64,000 nt of DNA from Streptomyces sp. NBC_00820 (GCF_036347055.1 NZ_CP108882.1:1116001-1180000); one strand, 5' to 3'. Shown: positions 27,867 through 37,090, counted from the stretch's first letter. Notes: generated by a model from the letters alone, not told the origin. A program made the numbers and translations.

Positions 27867-29471
27867 ATGAGCGACGCACTGGTGATCGGCGCCGGACCGA
27901 ACGGCCTGGTGGCGGCGAACATCCTCGCCGACCACGGCTGGACCGTCGAAGTACTGGAGGCGCAGGACACCCCCGGCGGGGCCGTACGCAGCGACCGCGC
28001 CCTCCACCCCGACTACGTCAACGACCTGTTCAGCTCCTTCTATCCCCTGGCCGCCGCCTCTCCGGTCATCGCAGCTCTCCACCTCGAACAGGAGGGACTG
28101 CGCTGGTCCCACGCGCCCCGGGTGCTGGCCCACCCGCTGCCCGACGGGCGCTGCGCGGTCCTCGACCGGGACCGGGAGGTCACCGCGGACGGTCTGGAAG
28201 CCTTCGCCGCCGGTGACGGGCAGTCGTGGAGGGATCTGTGCGAGACATGGGACCAGGCAGGCAGAGACCTCCTCAACGCGGTCTTCGCGACCATGCCTCC
28301 GGTGAGAGCCCTCGTGGCGCTGGCGCTGCGGCTGCGGGGCGGCGGAACCCTGCGGCTGGCCCGCAGCATGCTCTTGCCCGTACGGCGCCTCGGCGAGGAG
28401 GAGTTCGCCGGCGAGGCAGGGCGCCTTCTGCTCGCGGGCACCGCCCTGCACGCCGACCTCGGCCCGGAATCCGCCGGCGGCGGAGGCTTCGGCTGGATGA
28501 TGACCATGCTCGGGCAGGAGTACGGCTTCCCCGTACCGGTCGGCGGCGCGGGCGCCCTCACCGACGCACTCGTACACCGTCTGGAGCGTCGGGGCGGCAC
28601 TGTCCGCTGCAACGTGCGGGTGACCGAGGTCGTCATCAGAGGCGGCAGGGCCATCGGCGTCCGCACGGCCGACGGCGACGCGATCCCGGCTCGGCGGGCC
28701 GTCCTCGCGGACGTGTCCGCGCCCGCTCTCTACGGTCGGCTCGTCGCCCCGGAGCACCTGCCGCAGCGCCTGCACGAGGACATGCGGCGCTTCCAGTGGG
28801 ACTTCGCCACCTTCAAGGTCGACTGGGCCCTCGACGGCCCCATCCCCTGGAAGGCCGGTGAGGCGGCGGGGGCCGGCACGGTCCATCTCGCCGACAGTGT
28901 TGACGAACTCACCCGGTTCGCCGCGCAGATCGCCATGGGGCTCGTCCCCGACCGGCCGTTCCTCCTGCTGGGACAGATGACGACCGCCGACCCCACGCGT
29001 TCACCGGCGGGCACCGAGTCCGCCTGGGCCTACACCCATCTGCCCCGCGACATCCGGGGTGACGCCGGGGACGACCACCTCACCGGCACCTGGGACCGGA
29101 CGGAACGCGAGATTATGGCGGACCGGATCGAGCAGCAGGTCGAGCGGTACGCCCCTGGCTTCCGCGACCGCGTTCTGAGCCGGCGCATCCTGGCACCGCC
29201 CACCCTGCAGGACGCCGACGCCAACCTGGACGAGGGAGCCATCAACGGCGGCACCACCAGCCTCCACCAGCAGGCAGTCTTCCGCCCGATCCCCGGCACC
29301 GGCCGCCCCGAGACACCGATTCACGGCCTCTACCTGGCCTCGGCCTCCGCGCACCCCGGCGGCGGCGTCCACGGCGCTCCCGGCGCCAACGCCGCCCAGG
29401 CAGCCCTCGGAACGCACCGTCCTCTCGCATACGCCGTCACCGCTCTCGAGCGTGCACTGGCGAGGCGATGA
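27867..29471 (+). CDS. FAD-dependent phytoene-desaturase-like oxidoreductase
   Basis: A 534-residue NAD(P)/FAD-dependent oxidoreductase of the CrtI/amine oxidase superfamily. The Rossmann nucleotide-binding GxGxxG appears as VIGAGPNGLVAANILADHGW; ETLEAQDTPGGAVRS-type sequence follows (VLEAQDTPGGAVRS), and the C-terminal FAD motif GLYLASASAHPGGGVHGAPG is intact. It could oxidise a carotenoid-like or isoprenoid lipid, but no other carotenoid gene is in the window. In Streptomyces such proteins are often paired with SRPBCC proteins in stress islands, as here. Cytoplasmic, no transmembrane helix. Confidence 0.85.
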   Translation: MSDALVIGAGPNGLVAANILADHGWTVEVLEAQDTPGGAVRSDRALHPDYVNDLFSSFYPLAAASPVIAALHLEQEGLRWSHAPRVLAHPLPDGRCAVLDRDREVTADGLEAFAAGDGQSWRDLCETWDQAGRDLLNAVFATMPPVRALVALALRLRGGGTLRLARSMLLPVRRLGEEEFAGEAGRLLLAGTALHADLGPESAGGGGFGWMMTMLGQEYGFPVPVGGAGALTDALVHRLERRGGTVRCNVRVTEVVIRGGRAIGVRTADGDAIPARRAVLADVSAPALYGRLVAPEHLPQRLHEDMRRFQWDFATFKVDWALDGPIPWKAGEAAGAGTVHLADSVDELTRFAAQIAMGLVPDRPFLLLGQMTTADPTRSPAGTESAWAYTHLPRDIRGDAGDDHLTGTWDRTEREIMADRIEQQVERYAPGFRDRVLSRRILAPPTLQDADANLDEGAINGGTTSLHQQAVFRPIPGTGRPETPIHGLYLASASAHPGGGVHGAPGANAAQAALGTHRPLAYAVTALERALARR

Positions 29472-29864
29472 CATGGGAAACGATGCGGTCGCGCACGGGC
29501 GAGCCGCGGGGTGCACTCGTCCAAAGGCACGATACGGCAGCCCGGTCAGTCAACTCGGCGCGACTGGTTCATCGGCGAAAGGCGCAATGTCCATGCCCGC
29601 GTGCTCGCGGAGTCCGTCGAGGAAGTCAGGCCAGCCCGCACCCGGCATGCCACGTGGGCTTTCTTCCCTGCCGCCTCATGCCACTCCCCTGAGGGGTTGC
29701 CGGACCTTCGGCTGTGCGGCTCGGGCGAAGCGAGGCCAGCGGCGCCCCGGCCGTGCCACGGCGAAGACTGTCCGGGCCGAGCCGTCCGAGCTGCGATCAT
29801 CCGCAGGGAAGCGCCAAGGACTCGGGAAGAGCGCCGGACGGCACTCGGGAAAGGCAGCAGACGC
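29472..29864. other. 390 bp without a gene
   Basis: No supported coding sequence or clear regulatory motif. GGAAGGCAGCAGACGC at 29850-29865 contains the probable ribosome binding site of the methyltransferase fragment. Confidence 0.4.
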
Positions 29865-30346
29865 ATGAGCGGGTCGCAGCTCTGGGACGACGTCGACTTC
29901 TACTTCAGCAGCCACCTCACGCCGGACGACGAGGCACTCCAGGCGGCGCTGCGCGAGAGCGAGGCGGCCGGGCTGCCGCACATCGCCGTCTCGGCCCCCC
30001 AGGGCAAGTTCCTCCAGCTGCTCGCCGAGATCCAGGGCACCCGCACCATCCTGGAGATCGGCACGCTGGGCGGCTACAGCACCATCTGGCTGGCCCGCGC
30101 CCTCCCGGACGACGGCAGGCTGGTCTCGCTGGAGTACAACGCCCGGCACGCCGAGGTGGCCACCCGCAACATCGCCCGCGCCGGCCTGGACCGGATCGTG
30201 GACGTGCGGGTGGGGCCGGCCCTGGAGTCGCTGCCCAAGCCCGCCGACGAGAACCCGGCCCCCTTCGACCTGGTCTTCATCGACGCCGACAAGGCGAACA
30301 ACGCCCACTACGTGGAGTGGGCGCTCAAGCTGGCCCGTGCGGGCAT
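29865..30346 (+). pseudogene. SAM-dependent O-methyltransferase, 3'-truncated
   Basis: The start MSGSQLWDDVDFYFSSHL begins a caffeoyl-CoA/catechol-type O-methyltransferase. SAM motif TILEIGTLGGYSTIWLARAL and the metal/substrate motif FIDADKANNAHYVEW are present. After LKLARAG (about 30344), where family members continue into VxxDNVLRxG, the frame leaves the family and runs on as junk to 31346. About 60 residues are missing, so activity is unlikely. The break precedes a secreted hydrolase on the other strand. Confidence 0.82.
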
Positions 30347-30575
30347 CGTGCGTCACAAGTACGGCTCCGGTGTGCGAGTCGGGGCTGTCCGGCGGGCTGT
30401 CCGGCGCCGCGCATGGCCTGCGGCAGTGGGGATAGTCGTGCCGGCTGCCGGATGTGTGTCCTGTCTGTTCTTCTGTGACAGCTCCTGGACACTGTCCGGG
30501 GGAGGTGTGGGGGGGATGGGCGGGCCCCCGTGCGCGGTGTGGCGCACACAGGGGCCCTGGAGGGAAGGAGGGGGG

Positions 30576-31370
30576 TCAGCTGTTGGCGTTGAGGACGGGA
30601 TAGTAGCCGGAGGCGTGGCCGGTGGCGGTGGGGTGGTAGGACTCCCAGCTCGGCGAGACGACGAGGGAGTGCAGCCAGTCGTCGCCGGAGCACAGCTCGT
30701 GCCCGTTGAAGGTGGTGCGGACGTCACCGAAGACGAAGCCGTGTGCGGCGGCTTTGGTCTTGATGACGTTGTCGAGGACGTCGGAGGCCTCGTCGATCTT
30801 GCGGTGCTTGGTGTCGCTGAGCCCGACGCAGAAGACGTTGAGGGTGTACATGTGCGGGTAACCCAGCACGACGACCTTTGCGTTGGGGGCCTTGGCCCGG
30901 ATCGCGTTGTAGGTGGCTTCGAGGCGTGCGGGCAGCGTGTTCTGCGCGTAGCTCTCTGCCTGGTTGACCCGGTTGACGCAGTCGGAGTCCGAACCCGTCA
31001 CGCAGGTCGTCATGACGTCGGAGAAGCCGGCGTCATTGCCGCCGATGGTGATGGAGACCAGGGTGGTGGAGGAGTTCAGGGGCCCGAGCTGGGAGTTCGT
31101 CACGTCCGTGGTGACCGCGCCCGAACAGGACGTGTCCGCGAAGGAGGACGGGGCGTGTGCGTTCTTCCACAGGTAGGGGTAGGCGCTGAAGCTGCGGTGG
31201 CAACCGCCGCTCGCGCTGTCGTAGTTGCCCGCGCCGTTGCCGGCGGAGTAGGAGTCGCCGAGCGCAACGTACACGGGGCCGGCGGCTTGGGCCGGAGCGG
31301 CCAGGCCCAGGCTGAGCAGCACTGCGGCGCCGAACGCTGCGAGTAATGACAGCGTCTTGGTCGATCTCAC
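30576..31370 (-). CDS. Secreted SGNH/GDSL hydrolase (esterase/lipase)
   Basis: A 264-residue exported enzyme. GTG 31370 follows GGAGGTCTC. Signal peptide: LSLLAAFGAAVLLSLGLAAP ending AQAA. SGNH blocks: GDSYSAGNGAG with the nucleophile Ser, SITIGGNDAGFSDV with the Gly/Asn oxyanion residues, and the C-terminal ESYHPTATGH with catalytic His. Cysteines (CHRS, CSG, CVTG, CVNR, CVG, CSG) suggest three disulfides, as in Streptomyces esterases such as that of S. scabies. It would hydrolyse esters outside the cell. Confidence 0.92.
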   Translation of the reverse strand: MRSTKTLSLLAAFGAAVLLSLGLAAPAQAAGPVYVALGDSYSAGNGAGNYDSASGGCHRSFSAYPYLWKNAHAPSSFADTSCSGAVTTDVTNSQLGPLNSSTTLVSITIGGNDAGFSDVMTTCVTGSDSDCVNRVNQAESYAQNTLPARLEATYNAIRAKAPNAKVVVLGYPHMYTLNVFCVGLSDTKHRKIDEASDVLDNVIKTKAAAHGFVFGDVRTTFNGHELCSGDDWLHSLVVSPSWESYHPTATGHASGYYPVLNANS

Positions 31371-32449
31371 GAGACCTCCAGAAATGGAATGTCGGATTCC
31401 GTCGAATGGCGGACGGCAGCACTGCACCTTGAGGTGGACATGACAGATCAGCCTTCTTGCTGGACTCCGCGTTCGCGTCCTGGTCTCACGGGGATGGGGC
31501 CAGGGTGGGCTGAATGCGCAGGGACGCCGCGAGAAGGCGGTGGGATGCCCCGGCGGTCCGGTGGGGGCGACATGGGTGCCGCGGAGGTGTAGCCGACGGA
31601 TCGTCAGCGCGTGCCGATATCGCGCGTATTCGGCGTACCGGTCACGAGCCTGGATGCGGTGTCGCAGGGGCGCGCGCCGCGGCGGATTCGGGTTCGGCGG
31701 ACGTCGAGCGGGTCCTCGGTGAGGGGCCGGCCGTGGAGGTGGCCCAAATGGTGGGAGCGGTGAAGCTGGTGGGTGCGGTTGCCGCGAACGGGCCGGACAC
31801 TGCGGCAGTCGGTTCCGTGCGTCTCGCGGTGCTGGGCTTCGTGATCCGCACGCGTTCCTCCTGTGGGGGGATGCGGGTCAGAGGTGCGAGTGGGTACAGC
31901 GCGAGCTCACCTACAGAGGGGTTGGGCGTGCCCCTGACAAGTCCACTATTGAAGTGTCGTGAGTTTGGGGGGAGTCGGCAAGCCATTGGCGGCAGAAAAT
32001 TACGCGCGTAGCACCTCGCTCTCCGCCCGCCGCCTGCCACCTCCGCAAACTGGACGGCAGGGCGGCTGCGGCCAAGACGGCTCGACGCATCCGAAGGTCC
32101 TCGCCCGCCCCCAGGCGAGTTCATGACGAACGTCACCGGCTCGCCTTCGCGGCAGCGGAGACGTCGATCTCTCCGATCCGTCTCGGTCGGCGGTCACCGC
32201 CGAGGGCCACGGTGTCGCGTCGTCGCACCTCATGTGCCCGCGGACCTGTGCTCTTTGCACCGCCGAGGGTGAGGGCATCGACTCCGCTCCCGAGCTCCTG
32301 GCCACCTCCGCGCCGACATCCGTACGAGTGCCCGCACGCCAGCCCTGGCCTGCCCACGACCGAGATCCGGACCATACACGGGCCGATGGCTCCGACGCTG
32401 GGCTCACGAGCCCTCATTCGCGCTGGTCAGAGCCGCGCGAGCAGATGTA
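31371..32449. other. 1.08 kb right end of the island, no recognised gene
   Basis: Long overlapping frames on both strands (for example 31514-32011 plus) have Gly/Ala/Arg-biased composition and no family pattern. From 32411 to 32449 the sequence CCCTCATTCGCGCTGGTCAG and onward resembles that at 37053-37090, suggesting a conserved right arm of the integrative element. Confidence 0.5.
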
Positions 32450-32510
32450 CTACCAGCAGACGAAGAATCTTCTGGTGTCGTACTCGCCGAAGAAGCCCGG
32501 GTTCTTCTAG
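32450..32510 (+). repeat. attR1: second ALDH 3'-end copy
   Basis: A 61-bp near-copy of 7280-7340 (54/61 identical) that still encodes the ALDH tail [20 protein letters not shown] with a stop codon at the same place. The differences are mostly synonymous or match the natural KKPGFF variant of ALDH in other Streptomyces, so it looks like the 3' end of an ALDH gene from another strain brought in by the element. A hairpin follows (32522-32558). Confidence 0.82.
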
Positions 32511-32521
32511 GAGCACGTGAA

Positions 32522-32558
32522 GGGGCGCCCGACCAGGCATGTTGCCCGGTCGGGTGCC
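32522..32558 (+). terminator. Hairpin after attR1
   Basis: GGGCGCCCGACC pairs with GGTCGGGTGCCC (one G-T pair) around a 13-nt loop. It corresponds to the ALDH terminator at 7348-7390, so the duplicated block covers coding end plus terminator. Confidence 0.7.
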
Positions 32559-32818
32559 CATCGCCGCATGGAGAACCGGCACGGCTCTCTTCGGGGAGGC
32601 CACGCCGGGCGCCGGGGGCTGTCCGAGGTACAAGAAGAAGGTGCGCACGTGGGCGCTGGGGAGAGACCCTCTTCGATGATTCGATGACGTCGTCGCTGCC
32701 GCGGTGATCGACCGCGTGGTCCACCACGCCGAGGTCCTCACCCCTTCGGGAGACTCCTACCGCACCCGCCGGCGACGCGAAGTGCTGGGCAAGGACAACG
32801 GCCACCGACGCCGGTGAG

Positions 32819-32947
32819 TCACAGGGCCCACCAGCAATACAGCCGCTGGTCGGCAGCCTGAGCACGCTGCGCCAGTCCGGCCACGGCTTCCAGGGCATCG
32901 GCCGCGTCCTCGACTCTGATCCCGATCTGCCGGAGTTCGTCGGTCAT
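32819..32947 (-). CDS. Small hypothetical protein, 42 residues
   Basis: ATG 32947 opens MTDELRQIGIRVEDAADALE, followed by AVAGLAQRAQAADQRLYCWW and a stop. The amphipathic Ala/Leu pattern with a terminal YCWWAL resembles short phage-derived Streptomyces proteins. Too short for the usual gene callers. No Shine-Dalgarno is obvious; it could be the start of a longer, lost gene. Confidence 0.35.
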   Translation of the reverse strand: MTDELRQIGIRVEDAADALEAVAGLAQRAQAADQRLYCWWAL

Positions 32948-33058
32948 CGACCACGGCTCGGCGAAGCGGACGAGGTGGTCGCATGCGCAGTGGCCAGGGG
33001 GACCCTACTCGCTGCCCCTTGCAGACAAAGCCGGTGCCCCGTGAGTCGGCACACCGCG

Positions 33059-33547
33059 TCATTCCGAGGGAATGCGAAACTCGAATTCGGGACGGTCCCA
33101 CGGCACGGCGGGTGGGTTCGCGAACGCGGTCCCGGTCCGCACCGCACCAACGCGGTGGTAGAAGTCCGCGGCGGGAATATGCGACACGACCTTGAGACGG
33201 TCGAGCCCGGCGGCACGGGCCTCGGACTGCATGTGCGCGACGAGCAGCCGACCAATACCCCGCCCCTGCGCTTCGTCGGCGACGAACAGCAGGTCGAGCT
33301 CCGGTGGAACGAGGACGAGCGAGTAGAACCCGAGGACCCGGCCTCCAGGATCGTCGGCGTCGACGGCCACAAAGACGCGATGGGCCTCGATGTAATCAGG
33401 ACCGACCCGGTAGCCCGCGACAGCGGCTGCGTACTTACCCTCGTAGGCGCCCGAGCCACGCACGAGCCGCGTGAGCCGCTTGGCATCCCGCGCGACGGCC
33501 CTGCGTATCGTGATCGGCTGGCTGGTCGGGGAAGTACGTGACCTCAT
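33059..33547 (-). CDS. GNAT family N-acetyltransferase
   Basis: A 162-residue acetyltransferase. ITIRRAVARDAKRLTRLVRG begins the domain, and DLLFVADEAQGRGIGRLLVA has the acetyl-CoA-binding Q/RxxGxG/A loop; VSHIPAADFYHRVGAVRTG is the C-terminal substrate segment. Cytoplasmic; the substrate cannot be predicted. ATG 33547 is taken because upstream residues are not domain-like. Orientation is opposite to its neighbours. Confidence 0.85.
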   Translation of the reverse strand: MRSRTSPTSQPITIRRAVARDAKRLTRLVRGSGAYEGKYAAAVAGYRVGPDYIEAHRVFVAVDADDPGGRVLGFYSLVLVPPELDLLFVADEAQGRGIGRLLVAHMQSEARAAGLDRLKVVSHIPAADFYHRVGAVRTGTAFANPPAVPWDRPEFEFRIPSE

Positions 33548-33801
33548 CGGGAGAGTATTTCGCACCGGCGAGTACCTTCGTGCTGCGGGTCGACTGCTCG
33601 GGCAGGCGTTCCTGCACCGCTCCCGGGAACCACCCAGGTCCCGATCGGCCACGTCACTGCCACCGAATCGGCCGCCCGCCAGCAGCAACTGGACGCCCGA
33701 GCCGCTGCGGAGGAGCTGGAGAACGCGGTGGTCGACGGCTGCTTTCCCTGGGCCTGCCGTGGCGAAGCCGAGCCGGTACAGGAAAACTCCGAGCCAGCCT
33801 C

Positions 33802-34077
33802 GTGAGGCGGATCACCCTCGACCTGTTCGCCGGCCCCGGCAACTGGAGCCATGCCCTCACCGTCCCCGGGGCCCCGCACATCGGCCGGGAGTGGGATAGC
33901 TGGGCCTGCCATCCCGTATGGATCTTCCCCGGTCGGTTTCTCGGGCTGATCGCCTCCCCGCCGTGCCAGGCGTGGTCGATGGCGGGCAAGCGTCTTGGCC
34001 TGGTCGACCAGCCACTCGTCCACCAGGCAGTCTCCGATCTCGCCGCCGGCCGCGGTGGACGCCGGCGAGCGGGACGG
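33802..34077 (+). pseudogene. Phage-type DNA cytosine methyltransferase fragment
   Basis: GTG 33802 opens RRITLDLFAGPGNWSHAL, the SAM-binding motif of C5 methylases, followed by GREWDSWACHP and the catalytic-loop region GLIASPPCQAWSMAGKRLG with its PPCQ-Cys. It ends at VHQAVSDLAAG, well short of full length, and part of the first third is already deleted. Immediately upstream a frame ending at 33805 (GCFPWACRGEAEPVQENSEP) is the tail of a phage-like protein and overlaps it by GTGA. The fragment continues in frame into a transposase piece. Confidence 0.72.
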
Positions 34078-34079
34078 CC

Positions 34080-34377
34080 CGACCAGGGACGAGCGGGTGA
34101 GCTGCTCAAGGTCTCCCGTGCCGCCTTCTACGCCCGCCGCAGTGGCGAGCCCGGCCCCCGCGCAGTCGGCGACGCCGCCCTGACAGAGAAGATCACCGAG
34201 ATCCACGCGGAGTCGCGGGGAAACTACGGAGCCCCGCGCGTCCACGCCGCCCTCCGACAGCGCGGTGACCGGTGCGGCCGTCGCCGCGTCGCCCGGCTGA
34301 TACGCCAGGCCGGCCTGCAGGGCCATCACCGAAGCCGGCGACACCGCACGACGATCCCCGACCCGTACGATCGACAC
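34080..34377 (+). pseudogene. IS3 family transposase OrfB fragment
   Basis: In the same frame as the methylase fragment, ELLKVSRAAFYARRSGEPGP and then ITEIHAESRGNYGAPRVHAA, ARLIRQAGLQGHHRSRRHRT match the HTH_21 domain of IS3 OrfB. The rve/DDE core is missing, and the sequence ends at TTIPD where a different gene begins. Probably a junction left by an IS insertion and deletion. Confidence 0.78.
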
Positions 34378-34392
34378 GGATTGAGGAGAGAG

Positions 34393-34659
34393 ATGAGGAA
34401 CTGGGAGACGCGGGTCAGGGCGCTGGTGGACCAGCTGGAGAATCGCCTCGACGCCGAGACCCGCCGAGCCGTCTTCACGGACCTGCGGGAAGGCGAGGAC
34501 GCTCTGGTCGTCACATGGCTTGGCGACTGGTTCGGCGACCGCCCAGAGCTGCACCTGTCCGATGAAGAACGCGCGGAGCTGATAGCCCTGGCGGAGGCGG
34601 TGGACCCGGACGTCCTTGCTCGCGTCAGCGATGCCGTTGCACCATCCGAGCCGGACTGA
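34393..34659 (+). CDS. Small acidic hypothetical, possibly an immunity-type protein
   Basis: ATG 34393 follows GAGGAGAGAG, giving 88 residues: MRNWETRVRALVDQLENRLD, a central AVFTDLREGEDALVVTWLGD, then LHLSDEERAELIALAEAVD. The fold prediction by eye is all helical; the pattern resembles MafI-type orphan immunity proteins. No toxin gene is present nearby. The frame is continuous with the transposase piece upstream, but the Shine-Dalgarno supports an independent start. The assignment is weak. Confidence 0.5.
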   Translation: MRNWETRVRALVDQLENRLDAETRRAVFTDLREGEDALVVTWLGDWFGDRPELHLSDEERAELIALAEAVDPDVLARVSDAVAPSEPD

Positions 34660-34699
34660 CCACTGCACAGTTGGTGTCCGTCACCGGGGAGCACACTCA

Positions 34700-35005
34700 C
34701 GCCGGGCAGGTAGCGGATCCGTGACAGCGCCGCCGACACCTCCCGTGCCGAATCCAGGCGCCGGGCCGGGCCCTTCTGCGGCAGCGCGGCCACGAGCCGG
34801 TCCAGTTCGAAGGGGACGTCGGCGCGCAGGCGCCGCAACAGCGGAGGTGCCGTGTCCTCGCAGTGCCGGTACATCAGGACGTGCTGGTCACCACTGAAGG
34901 GCGGAGACCCGGCAAGCAGTATCCGCGCGTCGATCCGGGCCTCGCTGCGGAACCGGGCCACAGCCTCCTCGTCCCTCACCTCGTCGAAGGCCAAGCGGCC
35001 GCGCC
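34700..35005 (-). pseudogene. Ser/Thr protein kinase remnant with internal deletion
   Basis: On the minus strand an N-lobe piece FDEVRDEEAVARFRSEARI is joined directly to a C-lobe piece LLAGSPPFSGDQHVLMYRHC, VPFELDRLVAALPQKGPARR and SAREVSAAL. The catalytic HRD, DFG and APE segments between them are absent. The pieces match actinobacterial protein kinases, so a central deletion has occurred. It is flanked by junk. Confidence 0.65.
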
Positions 35006-35175
35006 GGGAACAGCCGGGCCGCCCCGCGCGGTTGCATCGATCGAAGGACCGGCGCCGCACGGGCGGGGAGCACGGAGACACAAGGTCGTCCGCCCCACCA
35101 GGATCCGGGCCCCGAGATCGCGGTACGCCCGCCGTGCACTCGGACCAAGACGTATTCCTACAGGAGGACTGTTTC

Positions 35176-36009
35176 ATGACTGACCGGCCCTTGACGCTCA
35201 TGGCAGTACACGCCCACCCCGACGACGAGGCCACCGGAACCGGAGGAGTCCTCGCGCGATACGCGGCGGAAGGCATCCGCACGGTTCTGGTGACGTGTAC
35301 CGACGGCGGTTGCGGTGACGGACCGGGGGGTGTCAAGCCGGGCGGTCCCGGGCACGATCCGGCGGCGGTCGCCTTGATGCGTCGTCAGGAACTTGAGGCG
35401 AGTTGTGACGTCCTGAAGATCAGCGATCTGGAGATGCTGGACTATGCCGACTCCGGGATGGCGGGCTGGCCGGGCAACGACGCCCCCGGATCCTTCTGGC
35501 AGACCCCCGTACAGGAAGGCGCGGCCCGACTCGCGGAACTCATGCGGCACTACCGACCCGATGTGGTCGTCACCTACGACGAGAACGGCTTCTACGGCCA
35601 CCCCGACCACATCCAGGCCCACCGCATCACGATGGCGGCGCTGGAGATGACCGGGCTGACACCGAAGGTGTACTGGACGACGATGCCCCGCTCGGGGATG
35701 CAGCGGTTCGGCGAGATCATGCGCGAGTTCCATGAGGACATGCCGGAGCCCGATCCCGCCGAGGCCGCGGCGCTGGCCGAGATCGGCCTCCCCGACGACG
35801 AGATCACCACGTGGGTGGACACCACCGCGTTCAGCGGTCAGAAGTTCGACGCGCTGGCCGCGCACGCCAGTCAGGGCGAGAACATCTTCTTCCTCAAGAT
35901 GGGCAAGGAGAGGTTCGGCGAGTTGATGGGCATGGAGACCTTCGTACGCGTCCAGGACGCCACCGGCGCGGCCATACCCGAGAACGATCTCTTCGCCGGA
36001 CTGCGCTGA
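35176..36009 (+). CDS. PIG-L family deacetylase (mycothiol-type)
   Basis: A 277-residue LmbE-like zinc deacetylase. The metal motif HAHPDDEATGTGGVLARY (residues ~11-28) and the second ligand set in YGHPDHIQAHR are present. Members include MshB and Mca in mycothiol metabolism; the length and FGELMGMETFVRVQD tail fit that group more than antibiotic deacetylases. ATG 35176 follows ACAGGAGGAC. The gene appears intact in a decayed neighbourhood, so it may be selected for. Confidence 0.9.
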   Translation: MTDRPLTLMAVHAHPDDEATGTGGVLARYAAEGIRTVLVTCTDGGCGDGPGGVKPGGPGHDPAAVALMRRQELEASCDVLKISDLEMLDYADSGMAGWPGNDAPGSFWQTPVQEGAARLAELMRHYRPDVVVTYDENGFYGHPDHIQAHRITMAALEMTGLTPKVYWTTMPRSGMQRFGEIMREFHEDMPEPDPAEAAALAEIGLPDDEITTWVDTTAFSGQKFDALAAHASQGENIFFLKMGKERFGELMGMETFVRVQDATGAAIPENDLFAGLR

Positions 36010-37090
36010 TCCGCCCGCCCGACCGGGGCCCGGAAAAACTCGTCTGCCGCACGGCGCGATCGAGTGGGGCACACACCCGGAGGCCTGTCCACGCGACTTC
36101 CGCTCCGGCAGCCCGCGTCCAGGCCCTCGCCGGCGGCGTCGACGCGTGCCCGCACTGCCGACCCGACACCGCGCTCGTCTCCCAACCACCTGCCAACCGC
36201 GCAAGTGGGAGACCTGCGGGCTGCTGACTCGGAAGGTGCGCGACAGCCCAGGTCACAAGCCCGGCCAGGGGCGACTGAGTTCGCTGTCAAGGCGGACGCC
36301 GGGGGCGTCCCGGCGTCCGCCCGGCGCTGAACTGCTCCGTGTCGGGCGGCTCGTGGGGAAACACGAGGGCGTCGATGCTGCCGCTTCCGGCCGCGCCGTA
36401 CTCAGTGCCGGTGCCTGAAAAGGCTGGTCTGCCGTTCCCCTCAACTCCGTTGCACCCCGTAGGTAGTTGCCGGACTGGGTGCCTGCTGAGAGCTCGTAAC
36501 ACGATCACGTGGTGGCTTTCTTGAGGCGTCTCCAGCAGATTCGACTGCAGGCAAGAGAGCTGAAGGCGTCGTGGAGTTCGGTGCGGCGCTCCAAGCGGAC
36601 GGCAAGGTCGAAGGCCCCGGCTTTCTGCCACCGTTTCAGCCGCCGCCAGCAGGTCTGTCCTGAGCCGAACCCTAGTTCCAGGACGGCAGTTGTCAGGCGA
36701 TGTCGTGGTGCAGCACGTACCGAATGACCTTCCCCGGACTCATGGCTGGTGGCGACCATCTGTCACCGAAGGACGCTCACACCCCGGTCCTCGAAGATCT
36801 CCAGGAGCAGGTCGAACAGCGAAACGTCGCGATCGCCGCCGGGCACGCGCTCCGCCAACCGCGCCCGAGCCCCGGCCGAGGATTCCCAGTGCAAGGTGAA
36901 TGGCCTGGAGGCGCCCCAGCCGCCGATCAGGCAGTCATCCAGAGCATCCAGGTTCCAGCCGAAATATCCGCCGAGCCCAAGAGACCGCCCGCAAGGCGAT
37001 CAGCAAGATGCGGACCACACCCGGGCCAGCATTCTCCGATTTCCCCTCTCTCCCCTCATTTGCGCTGGCCAGACCCATTCCGGCGATGTA
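36010..37090. other. 1.08 kb without intact genes, with an IS5-type scrap
   Basis: Around 36520-36700 on the minus strand, TAVLELGFGSGQTCWRRLKR and WQKAGAFDLAVRLERRTEL match the DUF4096 helix-turn-helix of IS5-like transposases; the catalytic part is missing. The rest has no recognised coding potential. At 37053-37090 begins the element right arm shared with 32411-32449. Confidence 0.5.

Larger units (their letters stand above)
7341..32510. mobile_element. 25-kb genomic island inserted at the ALDH 3' end
   Basis: The island runs from the ALDH stop to the end of the second ALDH 3'-end copy. It has an integrase at the left end, direct repeats at both ends, no housekeeping genes, and many disrupted genes. 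Cargo is a gas vesicle operon with accessory genes, an Asp23/AmaP operon, CsbD proteins, hemerythrin, an SRPBCC protein, a desaturase-like enzyme and a secreted hydrolase. No replication, relaxase or FtsK/TraB-type transfer gene is visible, so it is either an integrative element stripped of transfer genes or a simple island. The inactive integrase suggests it is now fixed. Confidence 0.72.

Noticed and set aside
31514..32136. Overlapping frames on both strands near the island end
   Set aside because: Neither shows a conserved pattern or ribosome binding site; the area is better described as non-coding island end.
7341..32510. A conjugative AICE-type element
   Set aside because: No replication initiator, TraB/FtsK-like translocase, KorSA or spread genes were found, so the island is not called conjugative.
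33435..33617. Minus-strand frame (QERLPEQSTRSTKVLAGAKY)
   Set aside because: It looks gene-like at first but is in a different frame overlapping the GNAT start, without a start signal or recognised family.
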